From positions 62,001 to 126,000 of the forward strand of contig PTEX01000147.1 of NCBI GenBank assembly GCA_003342815.1: DNA of 64,000 nucleotides, read 5' to 3'. Origin of the DNA: Eudromia elegans. Its lineage: Eukaryota > Chordata > Aves > Tinamiformes > Tinamidae. This document shows positions 27,441 to 38,556 of the stretch, piece after piece; the first letter of the stretch is position 1; each line of letters starts with the position of its first letter. Both the position numbers and the translations under genes were made by a program. Below the pieces are notes generated by a model. The model was not told the DNA's origin. It saw nothing but the letters and a program-made list of their open reading frames with translations, and did not search any database.

Positions 27441-27509
27441 TGCTTGGAACAAAAAGGGTGTGGGAAGAGTGGGGAAGTTACTCCTGACATTAAAAGAAAT
27501 CAAGAGACT

Positions 27510-27645
27510 AATGAGAGTACAAACCTTTAGTCATGTGAGTAATCCTTCCTCCTGCAAATCATTTCACTGACGTCAGTAACACTCCTCCTGTGAGGAGGGA
27601 TTACTTATAAGACCAAGGGGTTGCAGGATTAGGTCCAAACATTTT
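27510..27645 (+). mobile_element. Copy of an old amniote palindromic interspersed repeat (MITE-like)
   Basis: The words gtcatgtgagtaatcc (27531-27546), tgacgtcagtaacactcctcctgtgaggagggattac and ggttgcaggattaggtcc (about 27620-27637) reproduce the layout of an old amniote interspersed repeat I remember: an internal gacttcagtggg-type core flanked by inverted catgtgagtaa words and ending in gcaggat-gggcc. The right end is clear and the left end is eroded. I do not give a family name because I cannot verify it. It has no coding capacity. Confidence 0.45.
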
Positions 27646-27649
27646 TCCA

Positions 27650-29585
27650 TAAAGTCTTTGCAAGTCTCCAAGATTATGTTAATTTTGCCCTTTGTAAAGT
27701 GCTCATTCAATTGAAATTCACTCTGATAAATTCAACTTCTCTGAGTTTTCTGTTATCTTTCTAATGGTTTCTAATTATTTTCTTGCAGTCAGTAATGTGA
27801 ACAGTGACCTGAATTCATTTTGCAACATAAGGTAAACATGTTGCTAGAATGGCTTACACCAGACTCCTAACCTAAGACTGTTTTTGTTTTATGATTACAA
27901 AGTATCAGAATTCATATACTTCCTATCACTGACTTCAAACAAAGCCAGTATATTTGTATTTCCCTTGCATCATGTGGCCTTCAGAAGTCTTTAAGGCTGT
28001 TAATAGATAAATAACAAAAGGTCTCCTTTTCCCATACCATTTTGATCATCCTATGCTCTTACAGGACAGGAACACCCATTTTGAGTGCAACTGCACTTAG
28101 CACACTTCAGTAATGTATCATCATAATAAAGTCACATTAATACTTCCTTTGAAATTTNAGTCTCCATCTCATCTCACACTATTTCATTATGAATTATATT
28201 GCATCCTACTTCCTACTAGGATATTAGCCCAACAGTGTATCATATGACTTTATTATGCACAATGGAAAACAGAAATAGTTCTTTTTTAATTTAGAAACTC
28301 TCTTCTTCGACAATTGTTGAAATGTTGGCCCTTAACATTTGATGTATTAAATTATTCATCTACCAAAACCCCATCAGAGAGCAAATGATAATGAGGTGTT
28401 ACACTGTGGCACCTTGAACCCTCTCTCCTAAGCACTAAAAGGGAGCTGGGAAATGCCAGACACCTCCTTTTGCTCTCTCTTCTCTTCTGGTCCTGAGCAT
28501 TAGGCACTGTATGCTCAGTGCCTCCGTTGTGCACAGTCAGGTGCCCATCTTTACAAGAAATGGGAGGATGGCTAGGTCTTCCCTCCTGGCATACGAGCAT
28601 TCACTCAGTTTCCCACCTACAAGTTTAGGATGTTGGAGAGAAACTGAGAACTCATGTTAATGCCAACATGGTCAATGTGTTACCACAGCCCATTTAAAGC
28701 AGGAACTGAGCGCATCTCTGATGGATCTTCCAGACTATACCTTAAATGGCCTCATAACAGAGAAAGCAGCAGAAGGTGGGCTTTTATGGTNTGTTTTGTT
28801 TAAAACTCAATAAAACAAAGAGAAAAGCCCCCTCTAGCACNTCTTATCAAGTCACTCCTGATCTACATTGCTCTCCAAATGCAAAAACATGTTGACCAAG
28901 CTCAAATGAGACTTTCCACAACTCTCTGTTTTCCAATATGGAAAACAGTGGCTACAACTCTTGCACTGGTAAGACTCGTGACAGACAGAAACCCAGATCA
29001 AACCATCAAATATTGATCTGGACTCCAGATTTACAGTGGGAAATAATNTCAGTCATTAGTCCAAACCCAGCACTATTTCTAGATGAAACATAACACCCAC
29101 TGAGAGTAGTTTAACATGGTAGCAGAGCAAGCCCCAAACACATGTGCAATGTTAGCAGAGCAAGGCTTTCCAGTTGTACTCACAAACTTCACATTTCTGA
29201 GGAGCAAGACTGCAAAGATTACAGGTATGTCATTTCTGTATTCATTAGGGCTTGAGGATTTTGGTGAGGAGGAGATGAGAGGCAGAATGAGGGGTAAAGA
29301 GACTTCTCTTTCAAAAACCAACCATTTTGCATTCTGAATTGTGAAGATATGGAGAGAAAGCAGCCCAAAAGAGCACAAACACCANGTCTATGACAGTGAG
29401 GTAGCCTGAACCATTACTTTCCAATCCCAGACCAGAATCTAGACTGGTTTTGTGTACCTAAAACCTACTCATTTAAGGCTGATGGGCAGTCAGGTACAAG
29501 TTTGACATTAAAGCCAAAATGAAGGTGGATACATGACAGAGTGGGGAAGATGTACCTGAAAATAGAGGACTTTTTAATGGGCACA
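27650..29585. other. Unique non-coding DNA
   Basis: No gene or repeat family recognised. Open frames at 28352-28600 minus, 29079-29378 minus and 29116-29337 plus overlap one another and show no domain. Five single N positions fall between 28158 and 29385. Confidence 0.4.
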
Positions 29586-29589
29586 GGGG

Positions 29590-29621
<32 letters not shown>
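29590..29621 (+). repeat. A32 homopolymer
   Basis: Thirty-two consecutive A residues. No polyadenylation signal or target-site duplication is evident around it, so there is no support for a processed retrocopy. It is the longest homopolymer in the window and its exact length is not reliable. Confidence 0.9.
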
Positions 29622-29623
<2 letters not shown>

Positions 29624-32600
29624 TCTCCCATAGAAAACATCAGGAAGAATCAAAAGCCACTCCATGGGCAGGTGACGTCTAATAGCTGCAGAACTGTGGA
29701 ACAGGTGTCTGATGATGCTCGGATTCACTGTAGGCTTTTGAATACATTTCTGCCAAGAAGCATCCAACACTAGCATCACCATCCTGCCCTGAAGCTTTTC
29801 ATTATAGAAAACAGGCTGAAAGCAAGAGCTGGAGTCCTTCCAGGGAAGCTACTGAAAGCATGAGGGCTGCTGCAAAGCATCCCAGTTGTCTCTGCTAGCC
29901 AGGAAATGCTATTCTGCTGGCTTTGGCTCATTATCTCATTTTTTAGGCAGGCAAAAAAAGATAGAATAAGCAATTCCTGTCATTCTCATCTTCCTCAACA
30001 TGGCTTTTACTTGCACAAATCATTCTGATCCACAAAAGCAGTCCCCTCTGCAATTTGTTTAGCATCAAAAAGAGCACATGAAAGAGTCAAGGAATATATT
30101 ATTATTCTATTCTTCATGTGATTTCACTTTCTGTTCACTGTTCTCAATTTTAAAAGCTGCAATTCTACTCCAAATGGCAACAATCCATATGTAAAGGAGG
30201 AAAAAATAAAACCAGAAGACATATATGGAAAAAAAATTCTAGCACAAGTGAACAAACATGTCGCCTTCACCAATATGCAGGTTAATTAAGTACTGAGCTT
30301 TTATGTTTGAAATAGCATTTTGGTGGCATCTTTGGGACTCAAGTAGCAGTGCAGTAAGTTCATCACCCATTTAGGGATACTCAAACGCACAGAGAAGTCC
30401 AGCTTGAGCATGTGGTCAGATGTTTTAAGGGAGGTTTTGCTTTTTTGCATGAGTCACTTGTTTGTCACCTTTAACATATGAACCAATGACCTCATATATC
30501 AATGTCTCTAATGTTTATTTTGGTTTTAGTAGCTGGTTAAATCAAAAGATCTATTGCAGTCACTGGGCAATTTTGCAAATTATTAACATTGCAATCCATA
30601 ATAAAATAAATTATCAACCACAAATAACAAGATCTTACCAGGACAAAACCAATCATTTAGCAAATACCCTGGCTATAAACATGAAGATATCTATTTTAAA
30701 TGCAAGTTCCTTGCATTTCCAACTACTGGAATGATTTCTCAGAAAGATCACCAGTAGTCCATTTTCTAGCCCACATCTTTCCAAGACTCTCAAAATTGCA
30801 AAAGGCTGCTTTGNAGGGGTGAAGGGGACAGGAGAAGAGCAGGATAAATCTCCCAAAACTTCCAATATTTATGCCATGTCGGGTCAACATATTTCATAGC
30901 AAATTGATGACTGTATTCTTCCCTTCCTCCNTCAATAATATTGTTTGAATGCAGTTAAAAGTGGTTCAGAGAAACGGTTCATAAACTCTTTTCCTGGAGT
31001 TGTGCTTTAGCTGAACTACTATTTCTTTGCAATCACAGCATGGTTTATCAGTAGAGTAACCCCATGAGAGACTGCATTGCACTATTCTAAAGGAAAGCAT
31101 TCGACTGAAAATATTTTCCTTCTGGGAATGCCTCTGATTTATATCAATCTAACAAAGAAAACATTGCTGAGAAAAAGCATTCACTGTATTATGAACACAA
31201 TAAATTAGGGTTGGCTGTTCGGAATTCTAGTTTAATTTAGGTCATTGAAATAAATCTGCAAACGTTTCATTTGTGTGAACTCAGACTATTTATTCCTTCT
31301 CTGAGTACATGAATGCAACAAAACCTAAAGTTCCTCATAGGCTTATGTTTCTTTGTATTTCCCTTTCAGAGATAGCAAAGGGTCTGAGTTACCATCTGGG
31401 GAATGAGATCTGAACTCCTCCAAGGAGTAAGAATGTCCAGTGTGAGGCTTTTGAAATCACTTTCCTCCCATCATTCAGTTCACTGCTGCCACACAAATCC
31501 CAGGAAGATAAGGATCCAATCAAGTCAGTGGTAGCTTTGATACCAAACTCAGGTCTCCCTGAATTATGACCAAGTTTTTCCTTCTTTTAACATAAGTTAA
31601 CATAAATTGTATTTAGTTTTGCAACAGGGTATTTTTTCTCCCTGAAAATTCTCCGAGTTATTTTTCTCCCTATATTGATACATTTCCTGAGACTGGATGC
31701 CCTGTCTGCCTTGGGTGGCTTTATACCCAGCCTCTATAATGTATTGTGCCTTTGACAAAAGTGTCTTTTACTCCAACTGCAGTCTCAGCGACCTCCTTTG
31801 GAGCACTCAAGGTACAATCAAGACTCAGTTTATATATTGCCAGGTCACTCCAGAACAAGGTCAGTGAGCTACGGCAGTGTTTCACATGAAACTGAGCCAA
31901 TATCATATGCTGCCAACAGCTGATCACATTCCAAAACATCCTCAGCATGNATGGCAACTATCTCATCTCGCAGAGCCTGGCCCAGTCCCTCTCTGGCCAC
32001 TGTAAGCAGCTTTAAGTAGCTGTGCCCCATGATGTTGTCCAGATCCAGGCTGAATCTAGCTAGCTAGGGGTCTAAGGCTGGCCTCAGCACAGAGTTCTTG
32101 GCAAAGAACTTTCTATAGATGCAGGTGTATCTACAGTTCCTTCTTCCCCTCAGGCATGTCTATATCAGAGTCATACACACAAAGTCTCCACAAGGACACT
32201 TAGCTCCCTTAGGCATTTGCCAGCCTGTTTTATACCAGTGGGAACTGATGCCTTCCACCTTGACTGCCCTCCCACTGTGTAATCCCAGCAGAGATTCAAC
32301 TGAGGCATGTGTGATACATGTGACACTGTCAGCAGAGAGTGATCTCAACTTCCCACCATCCTGATATTTACGAAACAGCAAGGAAAGGCAGTTAGGGTGT
32401 TATGTGCAATAAAAGGAAAGAAGGCAGAGCACACGCGAGGCAGGAGTGACACCCAACACTGTGTCCCAGGCAGGGAGCAGAGGAATTTCCATGACTCTTA
32501 GAATTTGCTCCCTTTGGCAGCCTCAGAGCCAGAACTGGGCAGCCTCCAGGGCACAGTGTGCACCTCCGGACACACCAGTTTGTCCTTTGGTAGTTGTGTT

Positions 32601-32643
32601 TTGTGGAAAAATTAAAGGTCAGGAACACCAAAACCATACAGCA
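29622..32643. other. Unique non-coding DNA
   Basis: No gene recognised. A perfect 7-bp hairpin (agttctt, loop ggca, aagaact) lies at 32093-32110. Open frames between 31721 and 32661 lack domains or splice context. Confidence 0.4.
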
Positions 32644-32885
32644 AGAATCATAGAATCATAGAATCATAGAATGGCTAGGGTTGGAAGGGACCTGTAGAGG
32701 TCATCTAGTCCAACCCCCCTGCACATGCAGGGTCGCCTAGAGCATGTGGCACAGGGTGATGTCCAGGCGGGTTTTGAAGAAGAAGACTCCACCACCTCTC
32801 TGGACAGCCTGTTCCAGTGCTCTGTCACCCTCACCGTTAAGAAATTCTTCCTCAAGTTCCTGTGGAACTTTTGGTGCCTCAATTT
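32644..32885 (-). mobile_element. CR1 LINE 3' end with ORF2 C-terminus, cut by assembly gap
   Basis: The element lies on the minus strand, so its 3' end is at the low coordinate. That end is an 8-bp terminal repeat (agaatcat units, about 3.5 copies, 32644-32671), followed by the CR1-typical block ggttggaagggacct...gtcatctagtccaaccccc (32680-32720). The minus-strand frame 32664-32882 encodes the recognisable C-terminal part of CR1 ORF2, with the motif HWNRLSREVVESSS, continuing from the family's typical RKNFLTVRV. Divergence is lower than in the other copies here, so this is the youngest transposable element in the window. Its body enters the gap beginning at 32886, so its true length is unknown; most avian CR1 copies are 5'-truncated. 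Neither encoded protein is complete. Confidence 0.95.
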
Positions 32886-33555
32886 NNNNNNNNNNNNNNN
32901 NNNNNNNNNNNNNNNNNNNNNNNNNNNNNNNNNNNNNNNNNNNNNNNNNNNNNNNNNNNNNNNNNNNNNNNNNNNNNNNNNNNNNNNNNNNNNNNNNNNN
33001 NNNNNNNNNNNNNNNNNNNNNNNNNNNNNNNNNNNNNNNNNNNNNNNNNNNNNNNNNNNNNNNNNNNNNNNNNNNNNNNNNNNNNNNNNNNNNNNNNNNN
33101 NNNNNNNNNNNNNNNNNNNNNNNNNNNNNNNNNNNNNNNNNNNNNNNNNNNNNNNNNNNNNNNNNNNNNNNNNNNNNNNNNNNNNNNNNNNNNNNNNNNN
33201 NNNNNNNNNNNNNNNNNNNNNNNNNNNNNNNNNNNNNNNNNNNNNNNNNNNNNNNNNNNNNNNNNNNNNNNNNNNNNNNNNNNNNNNNNNNNNNNNNNNN
33301 NNNNNNNNNNNNNNNNNNNNNNNNNNNNNNNNNNNNNNNNNNNNNNNNNNNNNNNNNNNNNNNNNNNNNNNNNNNNNNNNNNNNNNNNNNNNNNNNNNNN
33401 NNNNNNNNNNNNNNNNNNNNNNNNNNNNNNNNNNNNNNNNNNNNNNNNNNNNNNNNNNNNNNNNNNNNNNNNNNNNNNNNNNNNNNNNNNNNNNNNNNNN
33501 NNNNNNNNNNNNNNNNNNNNNNNNNNNNNNNNNNNNNNNNNNNNNNNNNNNNNNN
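32886..33555. other. Assembly gap of 670 N
   Basis: A continuous run of N. It starts inside a CR1 element, so the missing sequence probably contains the rest of that element and the assembly may have broken on it. Open frames drawn across this gap have no meaning. Sequence resumes at 33556 without obvious CR1 similarity. Confidence 1.
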
Positions 33556-36500
33556 TTAATGAATAAATTGAACAGGAGAAGAACTGATCAAAACATCTAC
33601 GTATTATAAAAAGAAGTGTTCTTAAGACAAGTGATACAAGCACAAGTAGACAGATCCACATGAAGAGNAGGGAAAACATAAACAGCCTTTGCAAAGCAAA
33701 TCAAAAGTCTGCTCTTTCTGCAGATAGCAGATTACCCCATAGCTATTCCTGAGCACTTAGAATATTTGTCTTGAGTACAGACTGAGNGGAAGTGTCTTAT
33801 ATTGCTTATTAGAAGCATTTCCCCAACATATTGTGAGGTTTGCTTTATAAAAAAGCTTATATAAGGCAGCTTATTAGGCAGTAGCTACTTGAAGAGCATA
33901 AGGGGCATCTCAATAAATGACAAAAATCCAACGCACTAAAAAAAAAAGGTATCCTTCTCAGCATTAATGGATCCGTTACCTGTCAGCACTTGTTTTGTAT
34001 ACAATAGATAAATAGCACAAACAGTTGTGGAAGTCACTATGGGAATGGGCTATTTCTGGTATCATTCTCAAGGTTGCACAGATTGTTCCAGCAGCTTCAC
34101 ACTTAACCTACCTCCTTGTGCTAACATTGTCTTGATATTTTTAATCACCTGCAATATTTGTTTTAATGACCCATATCCTGAGGTCAACCTTGCCACAAAA
34201 TAAACAAGTTCATAAAGCTACTGGGAAATAGGATGTGCAAGTTCAAAGACAGAATTTCTATTTTACTCAGTTGCAGGTCNTGTGGCTGCCTTCCAGAGAG
34301 AGATGGTTGCGTCTTGTTTACATGAAGCTGGGCAGACAACCCACTCCTCCCACAGCCATTTTAAAGTCTGCTATCACGAGGCTACCTGCCTGGGGAAAAC
34401 TGGTGCCAGGCAGGCAAAACCTGTCATCTGGAAAGGTCGTATTGCTGCAGTCAGGATGGCAGCCAAGAAACTTGCCTTTTCTAGATCTGCCTAGTTTTCA
34501 GTTTGAAAATGGAGGGAAAGCACCCTTGGGATTAGATCTGGCACTTTCAGAATTCTCAAATCCTCATATTTTCTTTGAAATACTTACAGCAGACCAGGAG
34601 CACAAATTTTGGTTGTTTTGTCCCAGCAGTGTGTAGAACCACTGTGCACTTATAAACTCTGTGTAATCTTTGCCTCATTCCCATCCAGAATATGGGACAG
34701 ATTTAAATTTCCTGACTTATTTTATACAAAACACCAGATTGGGCCTCTCCAATAAAGTACAATATATGCTGTTGTTTGCAGAGATATGGGCTGTCCACCC
34801 AAGTTTGCTAAAACAGGATTCGATCCTGCACGATGAGTAAATATGTCATTGTCTCCAAACGCAGCATTCAAAGCTTGACCCTGTTCTCTAGCAAAGGTCT
34901 TCCAAAGGCTGAGCAAAGCAGACAATTACATTTTTATCTTTTTTTCTCAAATAACCTTTTCCATTTCACACTCCAGCACAAAATTTACTTTTTCGCCATC
35001 ATATGGAATTGCTGATCAACCCCGATGTTGCATTCTGCATTTCTTGTACTGTTCTCAATTCCTTTGCTGCACAACAGCTTCCTCAGTGGATGCTGTCAAA
35101 CTAAATNATATATTGCCAAACAGTAAAAAGTTGAGAGCTCTAAGATCTCTCAACTCTCTCCCCTTTTCCCAGGGAAGGTCAGGTGACATGGGTACTTGTA
35201 ACTTTAGTCAGAGGTAAAGCTCTAACATCTTGCAGACTTGACAAAAATTGTTCCCTTCTGGATAACTGCGGGCAGGAGGACCCACTTTTACACAAGTGGA
35301 TTCATTGCTGCTGCATGGAACTGAGGAATAAAGATGCTGCTCAGAAAGATAAACATAAAAAAACCACCTAGACGCACACTCATTGCATTTTCCCATGTCT
35401 GACATTTCCTACAACCAGCTACATAGAACAGATTGATCATGGCTTTTTNTGCATCAGAGCACCGCCTTGCTTGCTAAGGAACTGGCTTCCATCAGCGCGA
35501 CACCTCANTGCAGCTCACCTCCTTGCATTCAGGAAGACCTTTGAACAGCTTGAACATCCTTTGATCCTTAAGTCCTGGCAAAACAGCTGCGTCACCAGGG
35601 TCAGGCAAGGTGATCTGAATCTTTAGATCTATTACCTTGCTGTTGTTTGAAAGACTATTCGCTTCGGAAGCTTCTTAGGAGGCATCGTGCTGCCTTGCCT
35701 GACCCATTTCCTGCCATTAGCAAGACCTTAAGCATGAAAAGGATCACATATCGTTATTTATTTTTATTTTCTTTTATTTCTATTTTTCCTCCTTCGTTTG
35801 TTCTCTCTTCTTTCCTCAAACACACATTTCTCCAGCCTGCCGACAACAGCTAGTAAGCCCAGTACATTAAACATTCAATTATTCAGCCTTATACACCATG
35901 CACCTGCACAGAAAGCAAGCATCCTGCTTTCAGTCAGGCCAAAACCTCAATGTTTTAAAAGTCTTTTCTGGCAAATTCTACAGTCCTATTAAAGATGCTG
36001 CTCAGTTAAAACCAGGAAAACTCACAAAAATTAGCACAGCACCCCCAATGTCCACACCCCAAAGACAAACTCTCAGCATCGTTTCTGTCTAGAACCCATA
36101 TACCTTATTATGTGCACTTACGACATACGACTGCACAGGAGACTGATCTTATCCCTACCTATAGAAAGTGGAAATGTGCAGCATTTCAATGTACATTCAA
36201 TGTACAGCATATATACGCATTTCCACACTGCCCTGTTATCATCCTTTTTCAGCTAAAAGAGCAAATTGGCTGCTGTCAACTCAAGAAGACTAATGATTTG
36301 TCAGTGAGTATGCTAAAAGGAACACTAAGAGCGGGGGAGAGGGAAGGTTGGAGGAAGGGCAGCTTTCTAGTAACCCAGTGCTGAGCTCCATCGGGCTGAC
36401 ACCTAAGCCACAGTAAGTCACTAGTGACTCAAGAGGTGCAAAAAATGAAATTAAAGAACCCATAGGGATCTCTCCAGCTTTTGAAGTGGAGGGTAAAATA

Positions 36501-36600
36501 TGAACAGGAAAGTTTCTCAGGGNTCTCCAGCTGAAAATCTTCTACCAGGAAAGCACACTTCCAGGCATTTTGAAATATGCTAAGTTTTGTCAAATAAGTT
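33556..36600. other. Unique non-coding DNA
   Basis: No gene recognised. A 9-bp perfect inverted repeat (cctgcctgg at 34385-34393, ccaggcagg at 34406-34414) lies in a slightly GC-richer patch, 34280-34490, where two plus-strand frames overlap (34235-34636 and 34282-34494). Neither has a recognisable domain. Confidence 0.4.
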
Positions 36601-36614
36601 AAACAAGATTTTAG

Positions 36615-36711
36615 GGAAAAAAAAAAGAAAAAAAGAAAAAGTTGCAGATTCTGGCTTAAGTAATTTTGCCCTAAAGTATTAAAGTGTCTTTTTTTTTCCT
36701 TTTTTTTTTTT
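36615..36711. repeat. Facing A-rich and T-rich tracts
   Basis: An A-rich purine tract (36617-36640, A runs broken by single G) is followed about 50 bases later by a T-rich tract (36689-36711, T runs broken by CC). The two could pair as an AT stem. Both are probably independent homopolymer expansions. Confidence 0.7.
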
Positions 36712-37475
36712 AATGGAAATGTAGTGACATTGAAAGGAGAAAATAAGAGACCTTAACACTATCTTGCAAATCACAGTATAAAAAAGAAGAGGCAGTAGAA
36801 AAGCAGAGAAGGCTGCAAAAGAATTAATAAAATAACTCAGAGAGGAATTTGGAAAATGAAACATCTAATTCACTTTCAGACAGTTGATTTATCATAAAAA
36901 TTCCATCAGTCAACGTTTTCACCAGGAATTCTCCATCCATACATCTGCAGAAGAGAATTGATTTTTCACTAACTTGCACTTGTAAAGCCCAAAAGGCTAT
37001 TGCTATAGTCTCAGCTCACTTTATTAGACATATTAGTCTCCTTGTCTACTTCAAATTAATTTTCAAACATATATCAACAAATATTTCAGGTAAAAGTTCA
37101 AATTTGTTTTCTTCTAAGAGTCCAAATTCTGAGTAACTGCTGCTACCAGTCTTCTATTGCATTACCCTAAATCAACAGAAAACAAAGAGAAGCACCATTA
37201 AACTTCTTCTTCTTTTTCTGTTACAAGAAACCATGTCATACAGCATACAGAAAATAGCCCAAGAGAGTGATCCAACTCATTTCAACTGAAAAAAGTTGGT
37301 GGCTTTGATTCAGATAGCACTTGAAAAACCTGAAGGAGAGCTGGGAGACCAGTTCAGAAGCACAGCTCAGCCGCATTTTATAATAAATCCTTCTCCATAC
37401 CTCTCCCTCTATTTAAGTCTATATGTAGACTTAATGATTTTATTATTTTTACGATGTCATTCTGGAATAGACTTT

Positions 37476-37503
37476 AAAAAAAAACAAAAACAAAAACAAA
37501 AAA
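37476..37503 (+). repeat. (AAAAAC)n microsatellite
   Basis: A run of A residues followed by about three caaaaa units. Simple-sequence DNA with no function inferred. Confidence 0.8.
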
Positions 37504-37978
37504 CTAAGAACAGAAGCTGGTCTAGGTCTTAGAAACAGGAATGAGGCATTCATAAAACTAAAGTAACTCTATGATAGTCATAAAGCAGGAACTTCCCTTC
37601 AACCAGGTCAGCGAGACCTTTTCAATGGGATTTTAAGCTTTGAATTGCTGCCAGCAGCTCCACTGCATCAGCAGGAACCATTACATCAGCTTGGGACATT
37701 TCACTAATTTACCATCAAACGAACAGGAAATTTGATGTCAGCAGCAATTAAAGNTATTTTCCAAAGGTGTGCATGCTCTTAAGTATGAAAGCCAATCTGC
37801 TGACCAGGATATATATGTGTGTTTGAGTCTACCAGCTTTGTGTATATGTGTACACTGTATATATGCTGAATTTATACACAGAGCCTGTATACATACACTA
37901 ATTCTCTCTGTATATAAACATGAATTCTCTCGCTCTCTTAAAAAAAAAGGGGGGAGGTTATATAAAAAATCTTACATA

Positions 37979-38140
37979 TACAATCTTATATATGTATATA
38001 TTTTTGTGTGTATATATATACACACACACATATATATGTATATATGTGTATATATATGTATATATGTGTATATATACATATGTATATATGTGTATATATA
38101 CATATATATACACAAAAATATATACATATATAAGATTGTA
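37979..38140. repeat. AT-rich near-palindrome with 30-bp perfect arm ends
   Basis: The outer 30 bases are perfectly inverted: 37979-38008 (begins tacaatctta) and 38111-38140 (ends taagattgta). Inside them lies about 100 bases of TATATG/TATAC/CACACA alternation that can continue pairing with small slips. The arm ends are not simple repeats, so this is more than a self-complementary microsatellite: the whole 162-base unit is a palindrome. It should extrude a cruciform or hairpin easily. Many tyrosine/isoleucine-rich open frames on both strands here are artefacts of TAT/ATA repetition. Confidence 0.9.
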
Positions 38141-38530
38141 AAGAGAACTGATGCCCTGGTATATAAATCCAGATTTCCATGAAGACACAGTCCTTGTGCA
38201 GTCTCCAGAAGACATCGTCCCTTGAACTAAAAGTAAACTACTTCACATATGATTAATTGAGTTTCCACACAGCGAGTTGACTCACTTCTGAGCAAATTTC
38301 CCATCTGGGCAAGTCCTAAGTCTCAACATGCTTTGTCTTCCTCACAGGGGTAGTTTTACACAGGTTTAAAAAGACAACCAGCATCTCTTAATTTTGCTAC
38401 AGTGATTTTTCCTTTTAATTTATGAACCCACTTTCTAAGCATGACAGTTTCCACTTCCTTCTCTGTGTTGCCTTGGAAATGCAGGCAAAAATTAACTTCC
38501 TTAACCAGGACATTGGTTTTCTCTCCCTTT

Positions 38531-38556
38531 ATATATATATATATATATATATATAT
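38531..38556. repeat. (AT)13 microsatellite
   Basis: Thirteen uninterrupted AT dinucleotides. Likely length-polymorphic. Confidence 0.95.

Noticed and set aside
32725-33694. Open frames of 234-294 codons across the N run
   Set aside because: They are almost entirely unknown residues from the assembly gap; the real parts are CR1 antisense or short unique sequence.
34235-34636. 133-codon plus-strand frame and the overlapping 34282-34494 frame
   Set aside because: Two overlapping registers, no domain, no acceptor and donor pair; the local hairpin is short.
37769-38215. Tyrosine/isoleucine-rich open frames on both strands
   Set aside because: They are produced by the TATATG/TATAC repeats of the palindrome and have no protein meaning.
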